DNA of 64,000 nt, taken from Staphylotrichum longicolle (Eukaryota; Ascomycota; Sordariomycetes; Sordariales; Chaetomiaceae). A program made the translations under genes and the position numbers. Below the pieces are notes generated by a model that saw only the letters and a program-made list of their open reading frames with translations, ran no database searches and had not been told where the DNA came from. Location: the NCBI GenBank assembly GCA_019096155.1, contig JAHCVI010000001.1, forward strand, positions 10,850,001-10,914,000, given 5' to 3'. Shown in pieces: positions 12,402-21,298 of the stretch (within the stretch, counting starts at the first letter, position 1; each line of letters starts with the position of its first letter).

Positions 12402-13934
12402 CTTTCCTTTTTTGTTCAGAGATTTGTTACACAACAAGTGAGTGATCTGTGGTCGAAGGAGTGACGAGGGGGTGGGTGAGTGAGCGACTTGGTGGGATTT
12501 AAAAGAGCGAGAGGGTTTAACGTTAAAAGAATGGCTGCGGCTGAACACCACGGTTGAGACAGGCAGAATGCGCGTTGGATGTGAGAAAGAGGAAAACAAG
12601 AAGTGAGGGAAGGGGGAGGGTGGTTTTCAGTCGACTCCGCCCCTGTCCTCTGCCGTCTCTGGCGCTGGCATGCTGCTGCGCCTTAGGATAAAATGACACG
12701 GGGGTCGGCAACCCCCCCGGAGACCCCCCTCGATCCTCTGGTGAACCTCGACATTTCCGGCTCCCAGCGGCTGCCTGCTCCAAACCAACAGCGGGAGCTC
12801 ATTGGCCAGACGTCGAGCCAGAAGCGATGGGCCCCTGGACACCGTTGCAATTTGCAGAGTCAACTCTGCGCCTGGCTCGGGCCTGGCCATGGCGGGATGC
12901 TGGACAGCAATGGCAAATCCTGGCGCAGGAATGGCTCCAATTCGGCACCTTCCCCTGTCTCATTTCTCTTCCGCAAAGTGTGGGTCCATAAAGCACGCGC
13001 CATCAAGTGCTTGACCCAGCCAGGACCCAGGCGGGAGCGGGGCCGTCAGAGCATTTTCAGGGGCAAGCCAATCAGGACCAGCCTGGGTTCTTCGGCATCA
13101 CATCACCGAAAACTCGAGCATGGAAGAAGGGGAATCCTGAACAGGAAGGAAGCAGATCAGTTCCCATCGCTGCAAGGAACTCGGAGCTTGTTGGTGAGCA
13201 TCGCAGGATCTCGGTCGAACAGCAAAATCCACGCTCACCCCCGAGCGCGGATTGTCTCACACCCCTATGCAAGCCTTCGGCCAAGTTTGCCAGTCCAGAG
13301 TCATTTAAGCAAGCCACTTGACCGAGACCCCAGAAATCCTTCAGCCGCAGCCGCTGTCGTTCTGATTCGTGGCGGCCCGATGGGTGCTGTCAAGAGCTGA
13401 CAGCCAAGCCTTTTCCAGAACCCGGAGCTCAACCAGACCTCAGCTCATCTCCAGTCTAAATGTGTCTCATCTGCAGCCCTATGACAACGTGCCAGGGCGC
13501 CGAGACGATGAAAAGCAGTGCAACAGCCGTCGGAGCACCAGTTTTTCGTTCGCGACGTTTTTCATCCAGCCCTTTGCATCGCTCCCGTCGCTGGCGCCAT
13601 CCGTCTGACTGTTGACCCAACTTTGCACGGAATCGACTCGTCATCAGGCAATTTCCCGAGCGGGCGCCACGCATCCACAACACAAGTCCTCTGCATCTGC
13701 AAACGGTCGTGGCTGTACGTCACATCGCACAAGTTCTGGCTGGCAACTCGGCTTTTCCACCTTCTTGTATTGGATTTGTGCATTCAAATAAAAAAAGTGA
13801 CAGACATATATCCTCCGACGAGTCATTCCAAGTTGTGTACAACCACATCCTAAATACACTCTCTCCTTTTTTCTTACCGGCCCGACGCAAGTCAGCCTTC
13901 CATTCATGCTCGTGCCGTCCTCTCAGACAGCAGC
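12402..13934. other. Intergenic, promoter of the Kre9-like gene
   Basis: About 1.5 kb; no ORF with family likeness. The 100-200 bp upstream of 12401 is CT-rich on the coding strand with a TTTAAAT element near 12498, typical of a highly expressed secreted-protein promoter. The remainder shows nothing recognisable. Confidence 0.45.
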
Positions 13935-14453
13935 TCAGCCCTCCCAGACGTAGCTGCCGCCCATGTTGAGCAGCCAGATCAAGCTGTTGAACTCGACGTC
14001 CAGGCTCTTGATCTGCCACCAGCCCTCGCGCTTGGTCGTGCCGATGATGGTGAGGCCGCGGCTGGGCTTGTTGGCCGCGCCGAAGGTGGCGTGCCAGCGC
14101 AGGGCGACGGCCTCGCAGTCGACGGCGTCGATGCTGTCGATGACGACGGGGAACGGCGGGTTCGACAGCTGCGCCTCCATGAAGATCTTCTTGGTCGCAA
14201 AGGTCGGCTCGCCCAGCGGCTTGAAGATGAAGGTGTTGATGCTGTCGGACCGGTCGACAAAGTCCTCGGCGCAGTACTTCTCGCAGTCCTCGGGCTGGTA
14301 GTTGGCGATCAGCCGCTTGTAGATGTCGACGATCTCGGTGGCCTCGGCCCGCGTCATGCAGGCCTTGTCCTCGCGGGCAGCGAGCGTCGGGGTGGAGGGG
14401 AGCGCGAGCGCCGAGCTGGCGAACGCGGCGACGGCAAGTGTTGAGAAACGCAT
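13935..14453 (-). CDS. Secreted NTF2-like (SnoaL-like) domain protein
   Basis: Single exon, 172 residues. Seen: signal peptide MRFSTLAVAAFASSALA, then CMTRAEATEIVDIYKRLIAN, a cystatin-like alpha+beta fold with DFVDRSDSINTFIFKPLG, FATKKIFMEAQ, AVDCEAVALRWHATF and GWWQIKSLDVEFNSL. This pattern matches a family of small secreted NTF2-like proteins common in filamentous fungi; no enzyme activity is established for most. Four cysteines could form two disulfides. The start at 14453 was chosen because it begins the signal peptide; the in-frame codons upstream are leader. It is divergent from the PI-PLC gene across 1.4 kb. Confidence 0.82.
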   Translation of the reverse strand: MRFSTLAVAAFASSALALPSTPTLAAREDKACMTRAEATEIVDIYKRLIANYQPEDCEKYCAEDFVDRSDSINTFIFKPLGEPTFATKKIFMEAQLSNPPFPVVIDSIDAVDCEAVALRWHATFGAANKPSRGLTIIGTTKREGWWQIKSLDVEFNSLIWLLNMGGSYVWEG

Positions 14454-14543
14454 GTTGTCGGTGGTGACTGGGTGCTGTCTTGGTGGTGAGGCTTGATGTG
14501 GCAGTCTCGTCCGACTGTATCCCTCACCATCGCGATCGAACGT

Positions 14544-14551
14544 GTATTTAT
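14544..14551 (-). promoter_or_regulatory. TATA-like element of the NTF2-like gene
   Basis: ATAAATAC on the minus strand, about 90 bp before the start codon at 14453. Sequence and spacing suit a core promoter. Confidence 0.5.
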
Positions 14552-14809
14552 GCATTCCTCCTGCTCGGACTTTCGCCCATCTTCTGTCTGGAGCTCTTCA
14601 TGAGAACCGGGCCATTCCGATCACCAAGTCCTTTCCCCAGAGTCTCAAATTGGAAGCTGAATTTATCCAGTCGAGTCCGTCTTGGGGGTTTAATAACGAA
14701 CCAACGGACGTCCGATCGCCCACCATTGACCTCCGGGCCCGGAGAACGGCGTTAACAATTGCTAGGACTCTGCTCCCAGGGGCGACAGGCCCTTTCGTCC
14801 GCTGCCCGA

Positions 14810-14852
14810 CACTCGGGTCCTGCGGCGGCTCGGGGCGGTTCGGACCCGAGTG
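14810..14852. repeat. Perfect 11-bp inverted repeat with 21-bp spacer
   Basis: Arms CACTCGGGTCC (14810-14820) and GGACCCGAGTG (14842-14852). The CGG-containing, widely spaced dyad resembles a binding site for a dimeric zinc-cluster regulator, but no factor can be named. Confidence 0.6.
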
Positions 14853-15899
14853 GCGCTCCCTCCACAGATATGTTCCTGCATCGCCATACTATCGAGGCGC
14901 TCAAGCGAATTGCCTTCGGAACAAAGATGCCGGTTGGACCAAACCGCTGGCACTGGTGTGGTGTGCAGTATCTATCAGATCTTTGACGCTTCAGGCACAA
15001 TTCGCCAACGTGAATTCGTACCACACTGACCTTCGAGTCTCGCGTCCCTTCTCAGGAGCAAGCGAGATGTTGAGGTCCTTTGGAGTTCAATATCTTGGTG
15101 CAACGGCCAAGCCGAGTTCCATTGGTCGAACTTGTCAAAAGCCTCGCTCCGGTCGGTCCCGCATTTCCGGCGTCTGCTCGATGCATGTGGAAGCGGACGG
15201 ATATACCGGAGGAGTTGCTGTGTAAGAGGAGATCGAGGCCTCATCTTCTTTACGCTCAAGGCGAGCGAAGTATGTAACACTGTGATCCCAGAGCCGAAAA
15301 ATCCTCCCAGGATCAAGCAGAAAAACCTTGGGTTCCAGGCACAACTCACCGGCTTAGGCGCACGAAACCAGGACACCCAAGGTTGTTGGAGAGGTGTGCC
15401 TAGCACACTCCCGTCTCTTTTCAGGCCGGCTGCCAAGCATCTCGACTCTTGGAGACTTGCAGTCAACGACTCTTTTGTGAAAGAATACAAACTCGACTTT
15501 CGGCTTTGCCAATGTCAATGTAAGTTGCAGAAGATGAGGAAGAAGGCAAGACAAAGTGTGAAATGGGATTATGTAAGCACTAGACGTCACTTCGAGCAGT
15601 GGCTTCAAATGTCGAGTTTCAAGGTCAGACATCTGACTTGTCTCAAACAACAACTGAATCCCCAAATCGCGTCGTGGTGTCGTGCCCTCGCTCGGCTCAG
15701 CGTCGCTGCCCAAATCTGTGCGTGTACGTTGTCTGCCACCGCTGCCGATTGGTTAACACCACGGCTGCGTTAAGCTTTTGCAAGTCCCTGGCACTGGCAG
15801 CCGAGAAACCTGTGATGATGATCAAGCCACCAAGCCAGACGATTTCATGACATTTAGCATCACAGCCTTCAACTGAAAACAAGACTGGTCATCATCATC

Positions 15900-17447
15900 A
15901 TGGGATTTGCCTTCTCTCGCCCTGCTGCGGCCGCTGCACTGCCCGCACCACTTCCCACTCTCACCATCCGCAACCTCACCATCACGCCTCTGGAGCTCAA
16001 GCTGGTCGAGCGTCTCGAGTCACATCCGCACCCGCATTCACACAAGCCCAACGGGCTGGTCAAGACCAAGTCTCACGCCACTAGCCGGCGGGGTTCCCAT
16101 GAACATGATACATCGCCAGAACCGTCAACAGAATCCCAGCAGGAGGAAGGAGAGCGGTCATGGAGAGCGCGGCACGACATCACAGGCGTCGCCATCAAAC
16201 CCTTCTCCGAATGCCACACCCCGGTCTACAAACCAGACCCAACCCACCACGAGAAGCTCCGCCTCACATTCGAGGATACCAGCACCGGACACCGCTACAG
16301 CGCCGAGATCCCGGGGCCGGCACGGCGCAGCATAGTCCTCAAAGCCCACCCCAAAGGATCCGAGGACGAAACCAAAGAGTTTACGGCCATCTACCTTCCC
16401 CAGCACGCCTACCTCGCCCTCTTCAGCTCCGCCCACCTCGAATCCTGGATGTCCACGCTGGACCCCTCCCTCCCGCTCTCCGCCCTTTCCATCCCCGGCA
16501 CCCACAACTCGCCCACCTGCCACGTCGCCCTGCCCTCGGTCCGCTGCCAGGCCGTCCCGGTCCTCGACCAGCTCAACAACGGCGTGCGCTTCCTCGACGT
16601 GCGCGTCTCCAGCCCGGCCTTCACCCCGCCGCCCGACACCACCAACACCTCCCCGAACCCGTCCGCCATCCCCGAACTCGCCCTCGTCCACTCGGCCTTC
16701 CCCATCTCCCTCACGGGCACCAAACAACTCTCGGCCCTGCTGGCGACCCTCTACGCCTTCCTCGCCGCGCACCCCACCGAGACCCTCCTCCTCTCGCTCA
16801 AGCGCGAGGGCACGGGCCGCGGCACCGACCAGCACCTCTCCCAGATCCTGCAGCACCACTACATCGCCCCCAACGCGGCCCGGTGGTACACGTCCCCGCA
16901 GATCCCCACGCTCGCCGAGGCCCGGGGCCGCATCGTCCTGGTCCGGCGCTTCCTCCTGGCGCCCTCGGTCCCCGCCGAGCAGGGCGGCATCGACGGCTCC
17001 GTCTGGCCCGACAACGTGGCCGACGGCACGTGCGGGAGCGGCACGATCCGCATCCAGGACTACTACGGCGTGGGCAGCAGCGCCGAGATCCAGCGCAAAG
17101 TGCGCTTCGCCCAGGAAGGGCTGGAGAGGGCCGCGCAGGGGGTGGGCGCCCGCACGGCGCGGGAGGTGCCCGAGGGTGGACCGCAGATACCGCTGTTTAT
17201 CAACTTCTTGAGCGCGAGCAACTTTTTCAACGCGAGTTGCTGGCCGGATCGGATCGCCGTCAAGATCAATCCGTCCATGATTGAGTACATGTGTATGGGA
17301 CATGGTTCGCCGCGTGACGGGTCTGGTTTAGATATTGGCGATGCGGCCACGGGGATTGTGGTGACGGACTGGGTTGGCAACCACGGGGATTGGGACCTCA
17401 TTCGGTGCATTGTGGGCTGGAACGCCAGGTTACAGCTCCAGCAATAG
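15900..17447 (+). CDS. PI-PLC X-domain protein (bacterial-type phosphatidylinositol phospholipase C-like)
   Basis: Single exon, 515 residues. The first 190 residues form a beta-rich N-terminal region with His/Ser-rich linkers. The X domain starts near residue 195 with SALSIPGTHNSPT, where His202 is the first catalytic histidine. It continues QLNNGVRFLDVRV and ALVHSAFPIS, where His264 is the likely second catalytic histidine, then TLLLSLKREG and, late in the domain, NFLSASNFF. This is the eukaryote-found, Ca-independent bacterial-type architecture, lacking a Y domain. The substrate is presumably phosphatidylinositol or a GPI-like lipid. No signal peptide is evident. The start sits after a run of CAT repeats; an earlier in-frame ATG was not seen. 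Confidence 0.88.
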   Translation: MGFAFSRPAAAAALPAPLPTLTIRNLTITPLELKLVERLESHPHPHSHKPNGLVKTKSHATSRRGSHEHDTSPEPSTESQQEEGERSWRARHDITGVAIKPFSECHTPVYKPDPTHHEKLRLTFEDTSTGHRYSAEIPGPARRSIVLKAHPKGSEDETKEFTAIYLPQHAYLALFSSAHLESWMSTLDPSLPLSALSIPGTHNSPTCHVALPSVRCQAVPVLDQLNNGVRFLDVRVSSPAFTPPPDTTNTSPNPSAIPELALVHSAFPISLTGTKQLSALLATLYAFLAAHPTETLLLSLKREGTGRGTDQHLSQILQHHYIAPNAARWYTSPQIPTLAEARGRIVLVRRFLLAPSVPAEQGGIDGSVWPDNVADGTCGSGTIRIQDYYGVGSSAEIQRKVRFAQEGLERAAQGVGARTAREVPEGGPQIPLFINFLSASNFFNASCWPDRIAVKINPSMIEYMCMGHGSPRDGSGLDIGDAATGIVVTDWVGNHGDWDLIRCIVGWNARLQLQQ

Positions 17448-17667
17448 GGTGCTCGCTTGGACATTGGCGTTGCTTCACAAAGACTTGCACGTTGGAGACA
17501 AAGATGTAATATCATGTATCAATTCATGTAGACCCATGGCTAGCGAGAGCACATAGACTAGAAAATGCACTAATATAACAACGACAGCTTGAGAGAGCAA
17601 AGACCTGGACTGAAACGAGTTAGCATGGCTTCCCAACACATGACTCGCAAGAAAAACGGTGCCAAAC

Positions 17668-17754
17668 ACCTCATCAGTTCTCCAAGGTGAAGATGTCTCG
17701 TCACGATGAACTCAGAGTAAAAAAGCAGGTAGGAAAGGATATCATCCGAAAGGT
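17668..17754 (-). ncRNA. Box C/D snoRNA, 25S rRNA guide
   Basis: Box C is imperfect (ATGATAT, 17740-17746); box D' CTGA at 17712-17715, box C' GTGACGA at 17699-17704, box D CTGA at 17674-17677, closing stem ACCT/AGGT. The element next to box D is antisense to TCTCCAAGGTGAA (13 nt, complement at 17679-17691), the conserved 25S stretch just before CAGCCTCTAG. The predicted methylated base is a C. I cannot name a yeast orthologue. Confidence 0.75.
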
Positions 17755-17966
17755 ATGCGGGGAAGGGGGGAAAAGCGGGAGACACTCACAGTTTGCCCAG
17801 CCAGACAGCGTCGAGCTTCTACGACAATACCTGCCCACCAAAAGCGGTCAGCATTGATTCCAAGCCGCGCGGCAAACACATTGGCATCAGAGATCAAGTT
17901 CAGTCTAAGAGAACATGTCAGCAGGTGTTCCTCAGCAAGACTAAAAGAGGCTCGCAAGACATACCT

Positions 17967-18050
17967 CATTAAATCAGATTTTTGTTAATGTTCATTTCCA
18001 ACCCGAAGGCGGATCAAACAGTGTGAATAAAGATCATCATAGTAGGAATG
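17967..18050 (-). ncRNA. Box C/D snoRNA, 25S rRNA guide (snR51/snR67 region)
   Basis: Box C ATGATGA (18034-18040), box D CTGA (17974-17977), closing stem CATT/AATG. An internal element upstream of a TTGA-type D' box is antisense to CAGTGTGAATA of 25S rRNA (11 nt, complement at 18019-18029), the segment that in yeast holds Um2724 and Um2729 (snR67, snR51). The predicted residue is the U of CAGU. The element next to box D has no target that I can name. Confidence 0.75.
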
Positions 18051-18148
18051 GGTCGTGAACGAGACAGCTGAAGAGTGAATTACCTGACCGGCAAAATGTC
18101 AGTCAAAACCCAGTCCTCATGGAGCGAACATCGAGTCGGTGGACGAGG

Positions 18149-18284
18149 GCACAATCAGGTGACGAGTTCTCAACAAGAATTTCTCCCCGAGCCCCCCTCC
18201 AGGGTGTACAGCCCTGTTTTTGCGAGAGGAGACGGGGAGGCTTCGTTTATGTCCGCCCGTTCGTTCAAGTCTTCGTCATGGTGC
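18149..18284 (-). ncRNA. Possible long box C/D snoRNA, no target recognised
   Basis: Degenerate box C ATGACGA (18273-18279), box D CTGA (18155-18158), closing stem GCAC/GTGC. It begins 30 nt after a GTATGC donor at 18314, the same offset as its neighbours. No rRNA match was recognised beside box D. It is longer (136 nt) than typical. Confidence 0.35.
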
Positions 18285-18380
18285 TGGGAACGGGAAGCGA
18301 GAGCTTGAGCATACCTGCCGTCGGTTGTTAGCAAGACTGCTGCAAGCAGAGAGCAAAAAAAACAACCAAGGTGTAAAAAT

Positions 18381-18467
18381 CCAGTCAGACAAGGCTGAAA
18401 CAAATGGTTCCACATTGTATATTCGGCATGAGGAATTCCCTATATTTGGTTTTGATCATCACTTTGG
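18381..18467 (-). ncRNA. Box C/D snoRNA, 18S rRNA guide (snR41-type target)
   Basis: Box C GTGATGA (18456-18462), box D CTGA (18385-18388), short terminal stem CCA/TGG. The element next to box D is antisense to CAAGGCTGAAAC of 18S rRNA (12 nt, complement at 18390-18401). The fifth-nucleotide rule points to the G of GCAAG, which fits yeast Gm1126 guided by snR41. A second guide could not be assigned. Confidence 0.85.
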
Positions 18468-18635
18468 GGGGAGGGAGGCAAACAAGAGAAAAAGTTTGAC
18501 AAACCTTTTGAGTGAAACTTTACTGAGCGACAGAAAACCAGAGCCGGGTTGGAGATGGTGAAGTCGGTCGACACTGAGCAGACGAGTTAGCAGGGTTCGG
18601 CGAAACCAATCCCAGACGAGTCGCTCCAATGGTGT

Positions 18636-18714
18636 GCTCTCAGGGTAATTCTAGAGTAAATGTAGTCCACATGGGCTGTTCGGAGTTGGATTGATCGATG
18701 ATCATCACAGGAGC
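18636..18714 (-). ncRNA. Box C/D snoRNA, 18S rRNA guide (U45-type target)
   Basis: Box C GTGATGA (18702-18708), box D CTGA (18640-18643), terminal stem GCTC/GAGC. The 13 nt directly upstream of box D are antisense to GGTAATTCTAGAG, a universally conserved 18S rRNA stretch. By the fifth-nucleotide rule the methylated residue is the second A of GGTAA, corresponding to human 18S A159, the target of U45. The rRNA comparison is from memory. Confidence 0.85.
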
Positions 18715-19175
18715 GGTGGTTTGCAATGGAAGAAGGGAAAATGTGCTTACCTTGTCGACCGATTGACGTGTGTTGAAGGAATTGGGAAAGCTGTGGGAGC
18801 TTGGGAAAATTTGGAGCATAAAAAGCTCCGTGGTGTGGAGCGCGATAAGATAGCGGGGCCCACCCACCATCAGAGCAAGTACTTTTAGATGCATACCAGT
18901 GAAGAGATTGGTTTAAATGAATAAACGACATGGTTAAACCAAATATGTGTCTAATCGGTACTTTCCTCGATGACAGTTTCGATCTCACAGCCCCGAGCCA
19001 AGATCCCCGTAGATCTGGAGCATCTCAGTGGTGGCGACTACCTTATCGATAACAGCTCTAGGATAAGATCCCGACCGCACCCGCGCACCCTGCGAGCCCT
19101 CCCCCCTTCTTCCTTTCCTCAGCCATCCACCAGGCTTCAGCACCCTGGACTTGACGGATCGCTGAAATCACCACC

Positions 19176-20561
19176 ATGTCTCCCATAGGGGGGATCTGGG
19201 CTCCCGCAGCCCTACGGGTGCTGCGCACGCACCTGGTCAGCAACGCGCGCATGGCGACCAAGATGCTGCGGTCCAAGCTCTCAGCCGCCACGCGGCCTCT
19301 GAACACCGAACTCCAACCCATCGTTGTCCGCACCGGCAACGCCCGCCAGCCCGTCCACCCCGCAGCCTGGCTGCGCCAGCAAAAGCGCGCCGGCAACGCC
19401 AGATGGTTTTCCTCCGCCAACCTCAACGCCTCCGTCCGCCGCTTCATCAGCACCGGCGGCCACGCCGGCTCCAAGCCGGGCTTCCGCTTCGACCGCTCCA
19501 AGCTCCCGACCTCGACCATCTCCCGCGCCGTCAGCCAGCTCACAGGCCGCGCCCCGTTCGCCTCGACCCTCCGCCCGAATCTCACCGGCGGCACCCTCGG
19601 CCGCACGGCCGGCGGCTACGGCATCCCCGGCTCCGGTCGCATCGGCGGCGTTCGCCACTTCAGCCACACGCCCGCCGCCCCGGCGCAGGTCGTCCAGAAC
19701 GTCAGCCAGGCGATGCGCGCCTTCTGGCTCTCGGGCCAGCGCGCGCGGTTCGACGGCACGGGCCCCAACGGCGAGAAGCGGTACCGGGCGGTGAGCACCG
19801 CGCAGGAGGACGCGCGGGTGCGCATGGTGAAGGCGATGCGGTCACACCGGCCCGCGCCGGGCGCGTTCGTCGACTTCAAGATCAGCCCCACCGTCACGGC
19901 GCTGAGCCCGCTCGGCGGCGTGATGATGGCTTTTGGCGGCGCCGAGGAGCAGGTTGCTGCTGCTGCCGCCGCCGCCGCCGCTGGTGCGGCCTCGCTCAAC
20001 ACCGAGGGGTTCCTGGACGTGCTCTCGGTCGACTTTGCGCGCGCGCTCAAGGACCTGGCGGCCGTCATGACCGACCTGAAAAACCTGGCTGGGCTGGGCG
20101 ATCTGCCTGTGCTGCTGGAGAAGAACAGCGTGCTCAGGGTGCGGTTCCCCGGCATGGACGCCGAGTCGGTCGAGAGGCTCTGCGACGACGTGGGCGTCAA
20201 ACGCGGCGTGGTCGGGCAGGATCCGGACTTTGACGCCAGCCCTGCCGTCGAGGTCGCCCTGCGCTTCCCGTTCGCGCCGGACGCCGGCGTCGACACGCTC
20301 ACCTCGCCTGGCGGCTCCCTGCGGTCTCGTGGCTCGGGGCCGTCGTCGTCGTCGTCGGATGTGGAGGAGGCGTTCATCGTCGACGAGTACGAGGATAACC
20401 CCTGGCTGTTACCCTCCGAGTCGGAGCCCGAGGGCTACGAGAGCATGTCGCCGCCGATTCTGAGCAGCTCGGGGGAGCATTGCTCGGATGACTTTGAGGG
20501 GCTGGAGGGTATCCACCGGTTCTTGGAGGAGTGCGATCGTGCCCGGGGGCGCTTTCAATGA
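19176..20561 (+). CDS. Uncharacterised fungal protein with mitochondrial-type N-terminus
   Basis: Single exon, 461 residues. The first 170 residues are rich in Arg, Ser and Ala with almost no acidic residues (e.g. RARMATKMLRS-like stretches, VRHFSHTPAAPAQ), as expected of a mitochondrial targeting region. The middle holds SQAMRAFWLSGQRARFDG, a run of nine Ala at about 260-270, and a conserved-looking block VDFKISPTVTALSPLGG followed by DVLSVDFARALKDLAAV. The C-terminus is acidic and Ser-rich. Similar proteins occur across Sordariomycetes and are sometimes labelled casein kinase II beta-like, but I see no CK2-beta zinc motif, so I do not adopt that name. It is divergent from the snoRNA host by under 300 bp. 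Confidence 0.7.
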   Translation: MSPIGGIWAPAALRVLRTHLVSNARMATKMLRSKLSAATRPLNTELQPIVVRTGNARQPVHPAAWLRQQKRAGNARWFSSANLNASVRRFISTGGHAGSKPGFRFDRSKLPTSTISRAVSQLTGRAPFASTLRPNLTGGTLGRTAGGYGIPGSGRIGGVRHFSHTPAAPAQVVQNVSQAMRAFWLSGQRARFDGTGPNGEKRYRAVSTAQEDARVRMVKAMRSHRPAPGAFVDFKISPTVTALSPLGGVMMAFGGAEEQVAAAAAAAAAGAASLNTEGFLDVLSVDFARALKDLAAVMTDLKNLAGLGDLPVLLEKNSVLRVRFPGMDAESVERLCDDVGVKRGVVGQDPDFDASPAVEVALRFPFAPDAGVDTLTSPGGSLRSRGSGPSSSSSDVEEAFIVDEYEDNPWLLPSESEPEGYESMSPPILSSSGEHCSDDFEGLEGIHRFLEECDRARGRFQ

Positions 20562-21298
20562 TGCTTGCGCGCCGCCTAGGTTTAGGTTGGTGTGATGGTA
20601 GGATATGTTTTGGGATTGGTACGGATTTGGGGGCTGTCACTCTCTTCTCTCTTATGTGTTTTCGGTGCCTGGTCAGGCTTGTGTATGATGGATATCTAGC
20701 GATTATGGATGTATACCGTGGGCTCTCAGTGCCCAAACTCGCGGCCGGCGAGCCAGCAGAGAATCAGAATACGAATGCTATTTCTCTATGCGGTCTGCGA
20801 GCTTGTGTGATTTTCTTTGCGGCTTGTGAAGGTTGGTCTTCACCGGTTGGGTTTGGAGGAGGGTTGGCTTTTGACGAGGTTCAAGTGTCAGATGTTCTGG
20901 AGAACTTCGGGACGATGCACTGTGGGGTGACAGATGGCTGCATATAGGGGAGGAGTGTTTCCTGTGGCCCAATCTGAGCCAAGACAGTAGCTTAATTGTG
21001 GAAGTTGTGGCGCACGCTTTTCTGCTAGTTCTCAGCAGACCGGATTTGAATTGTCCTGACTGTCTTAATCAAATAGTGTCTTCTTTCCCGAGGCTGCAAT
21101 GGAAGGCAGTAAATGGTGACAACGGCATTGGAATTAGCTATCTAGGTACAGATACTCGGTAGAGGCCGCAGTCGTTTTCTGGTATGTCATAACCCCTACC
21201 TTGCCGACTGCCCACACCGCACGCCCTCTTCCTCTTCCTCCAGCCCCAGATCAACAGTTCCAATCTCAGACTCGTGGTACGACTCAAGCTTTGGCTAC
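20562..21298. other. Convergent gap after the 19.2 kb gene
   Basis: Presumed 3' untranslated sequences of convergent genes; nothing recognised. Confidence 0.5.

Larger units (their letters stand above)
14454..15899. promoter_or_regulatory. Divergent region NTF2-like gene/PI-PLC gene
   Basis: About 1.4 kb without a credible gene. It contains the TATA-like element at 14544 and a perfect 11-bp inverted repeat at 14810-14852. ORFs on both strands between 14.97 and 15.8 kb have no family likeness. Confidence 0.5.
17480..18900 (-). ncRNA. Spliced non-coding snoRNA host gene
   Basis: Transcript inferred from a series of good splice sites with no lasting ORF. Introns: 18574-18750 (GTAAGC, CTAAC branch, CTCAG), about 18340-18504 or 18315-18504 (GTTTGT), a further one from 18314 (GTATGC), 17905-18083 (GTAATT, CTGAC branch, TTAG) and 17610-17789 (GTGAGT, CTAAC branch, TTTCAG). 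Each carries a box C/D snoRNA whose 5' end is 30-37 nt from the donor. This is the host-gene arrangement known for filamentous fungi. Ends are approximate: transcription probably starts near 18.85-18.95 kb, divergent from the gene at 19176. The exons encode nothing recognisable. Confidence 0.75.

Noticed and set aside
15810..15880. GTGATGATGA followed by CTGA just upstream of the PI-PLC start, resembling a C/D snoRNA
   Set aside because: No closing stem and no rRNA complementarity recognised; lies in a CAT-repeat leader.
16158..17303. 381-codon minus-strand ORF opposite the PI-PLC gene
   Set aside because: Shadow of GC-rich codon usage in the PI-PLC gene; composition is Gly/Arg/Val-rich with no domain.
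18170..18182. Plus-strand AGAATTTC-type element antisense to an 18S GAAATTCTT stretch
   Set aside because: No box D follows it on the plus strand and the splice pattern is on the minus strand.
19403..20233. 276-codon plus-strand ORF in an alternative frame of the 19.2 kb gene
   Set aside because: Arg/Pro-rich shadow frame of the supported ORF.
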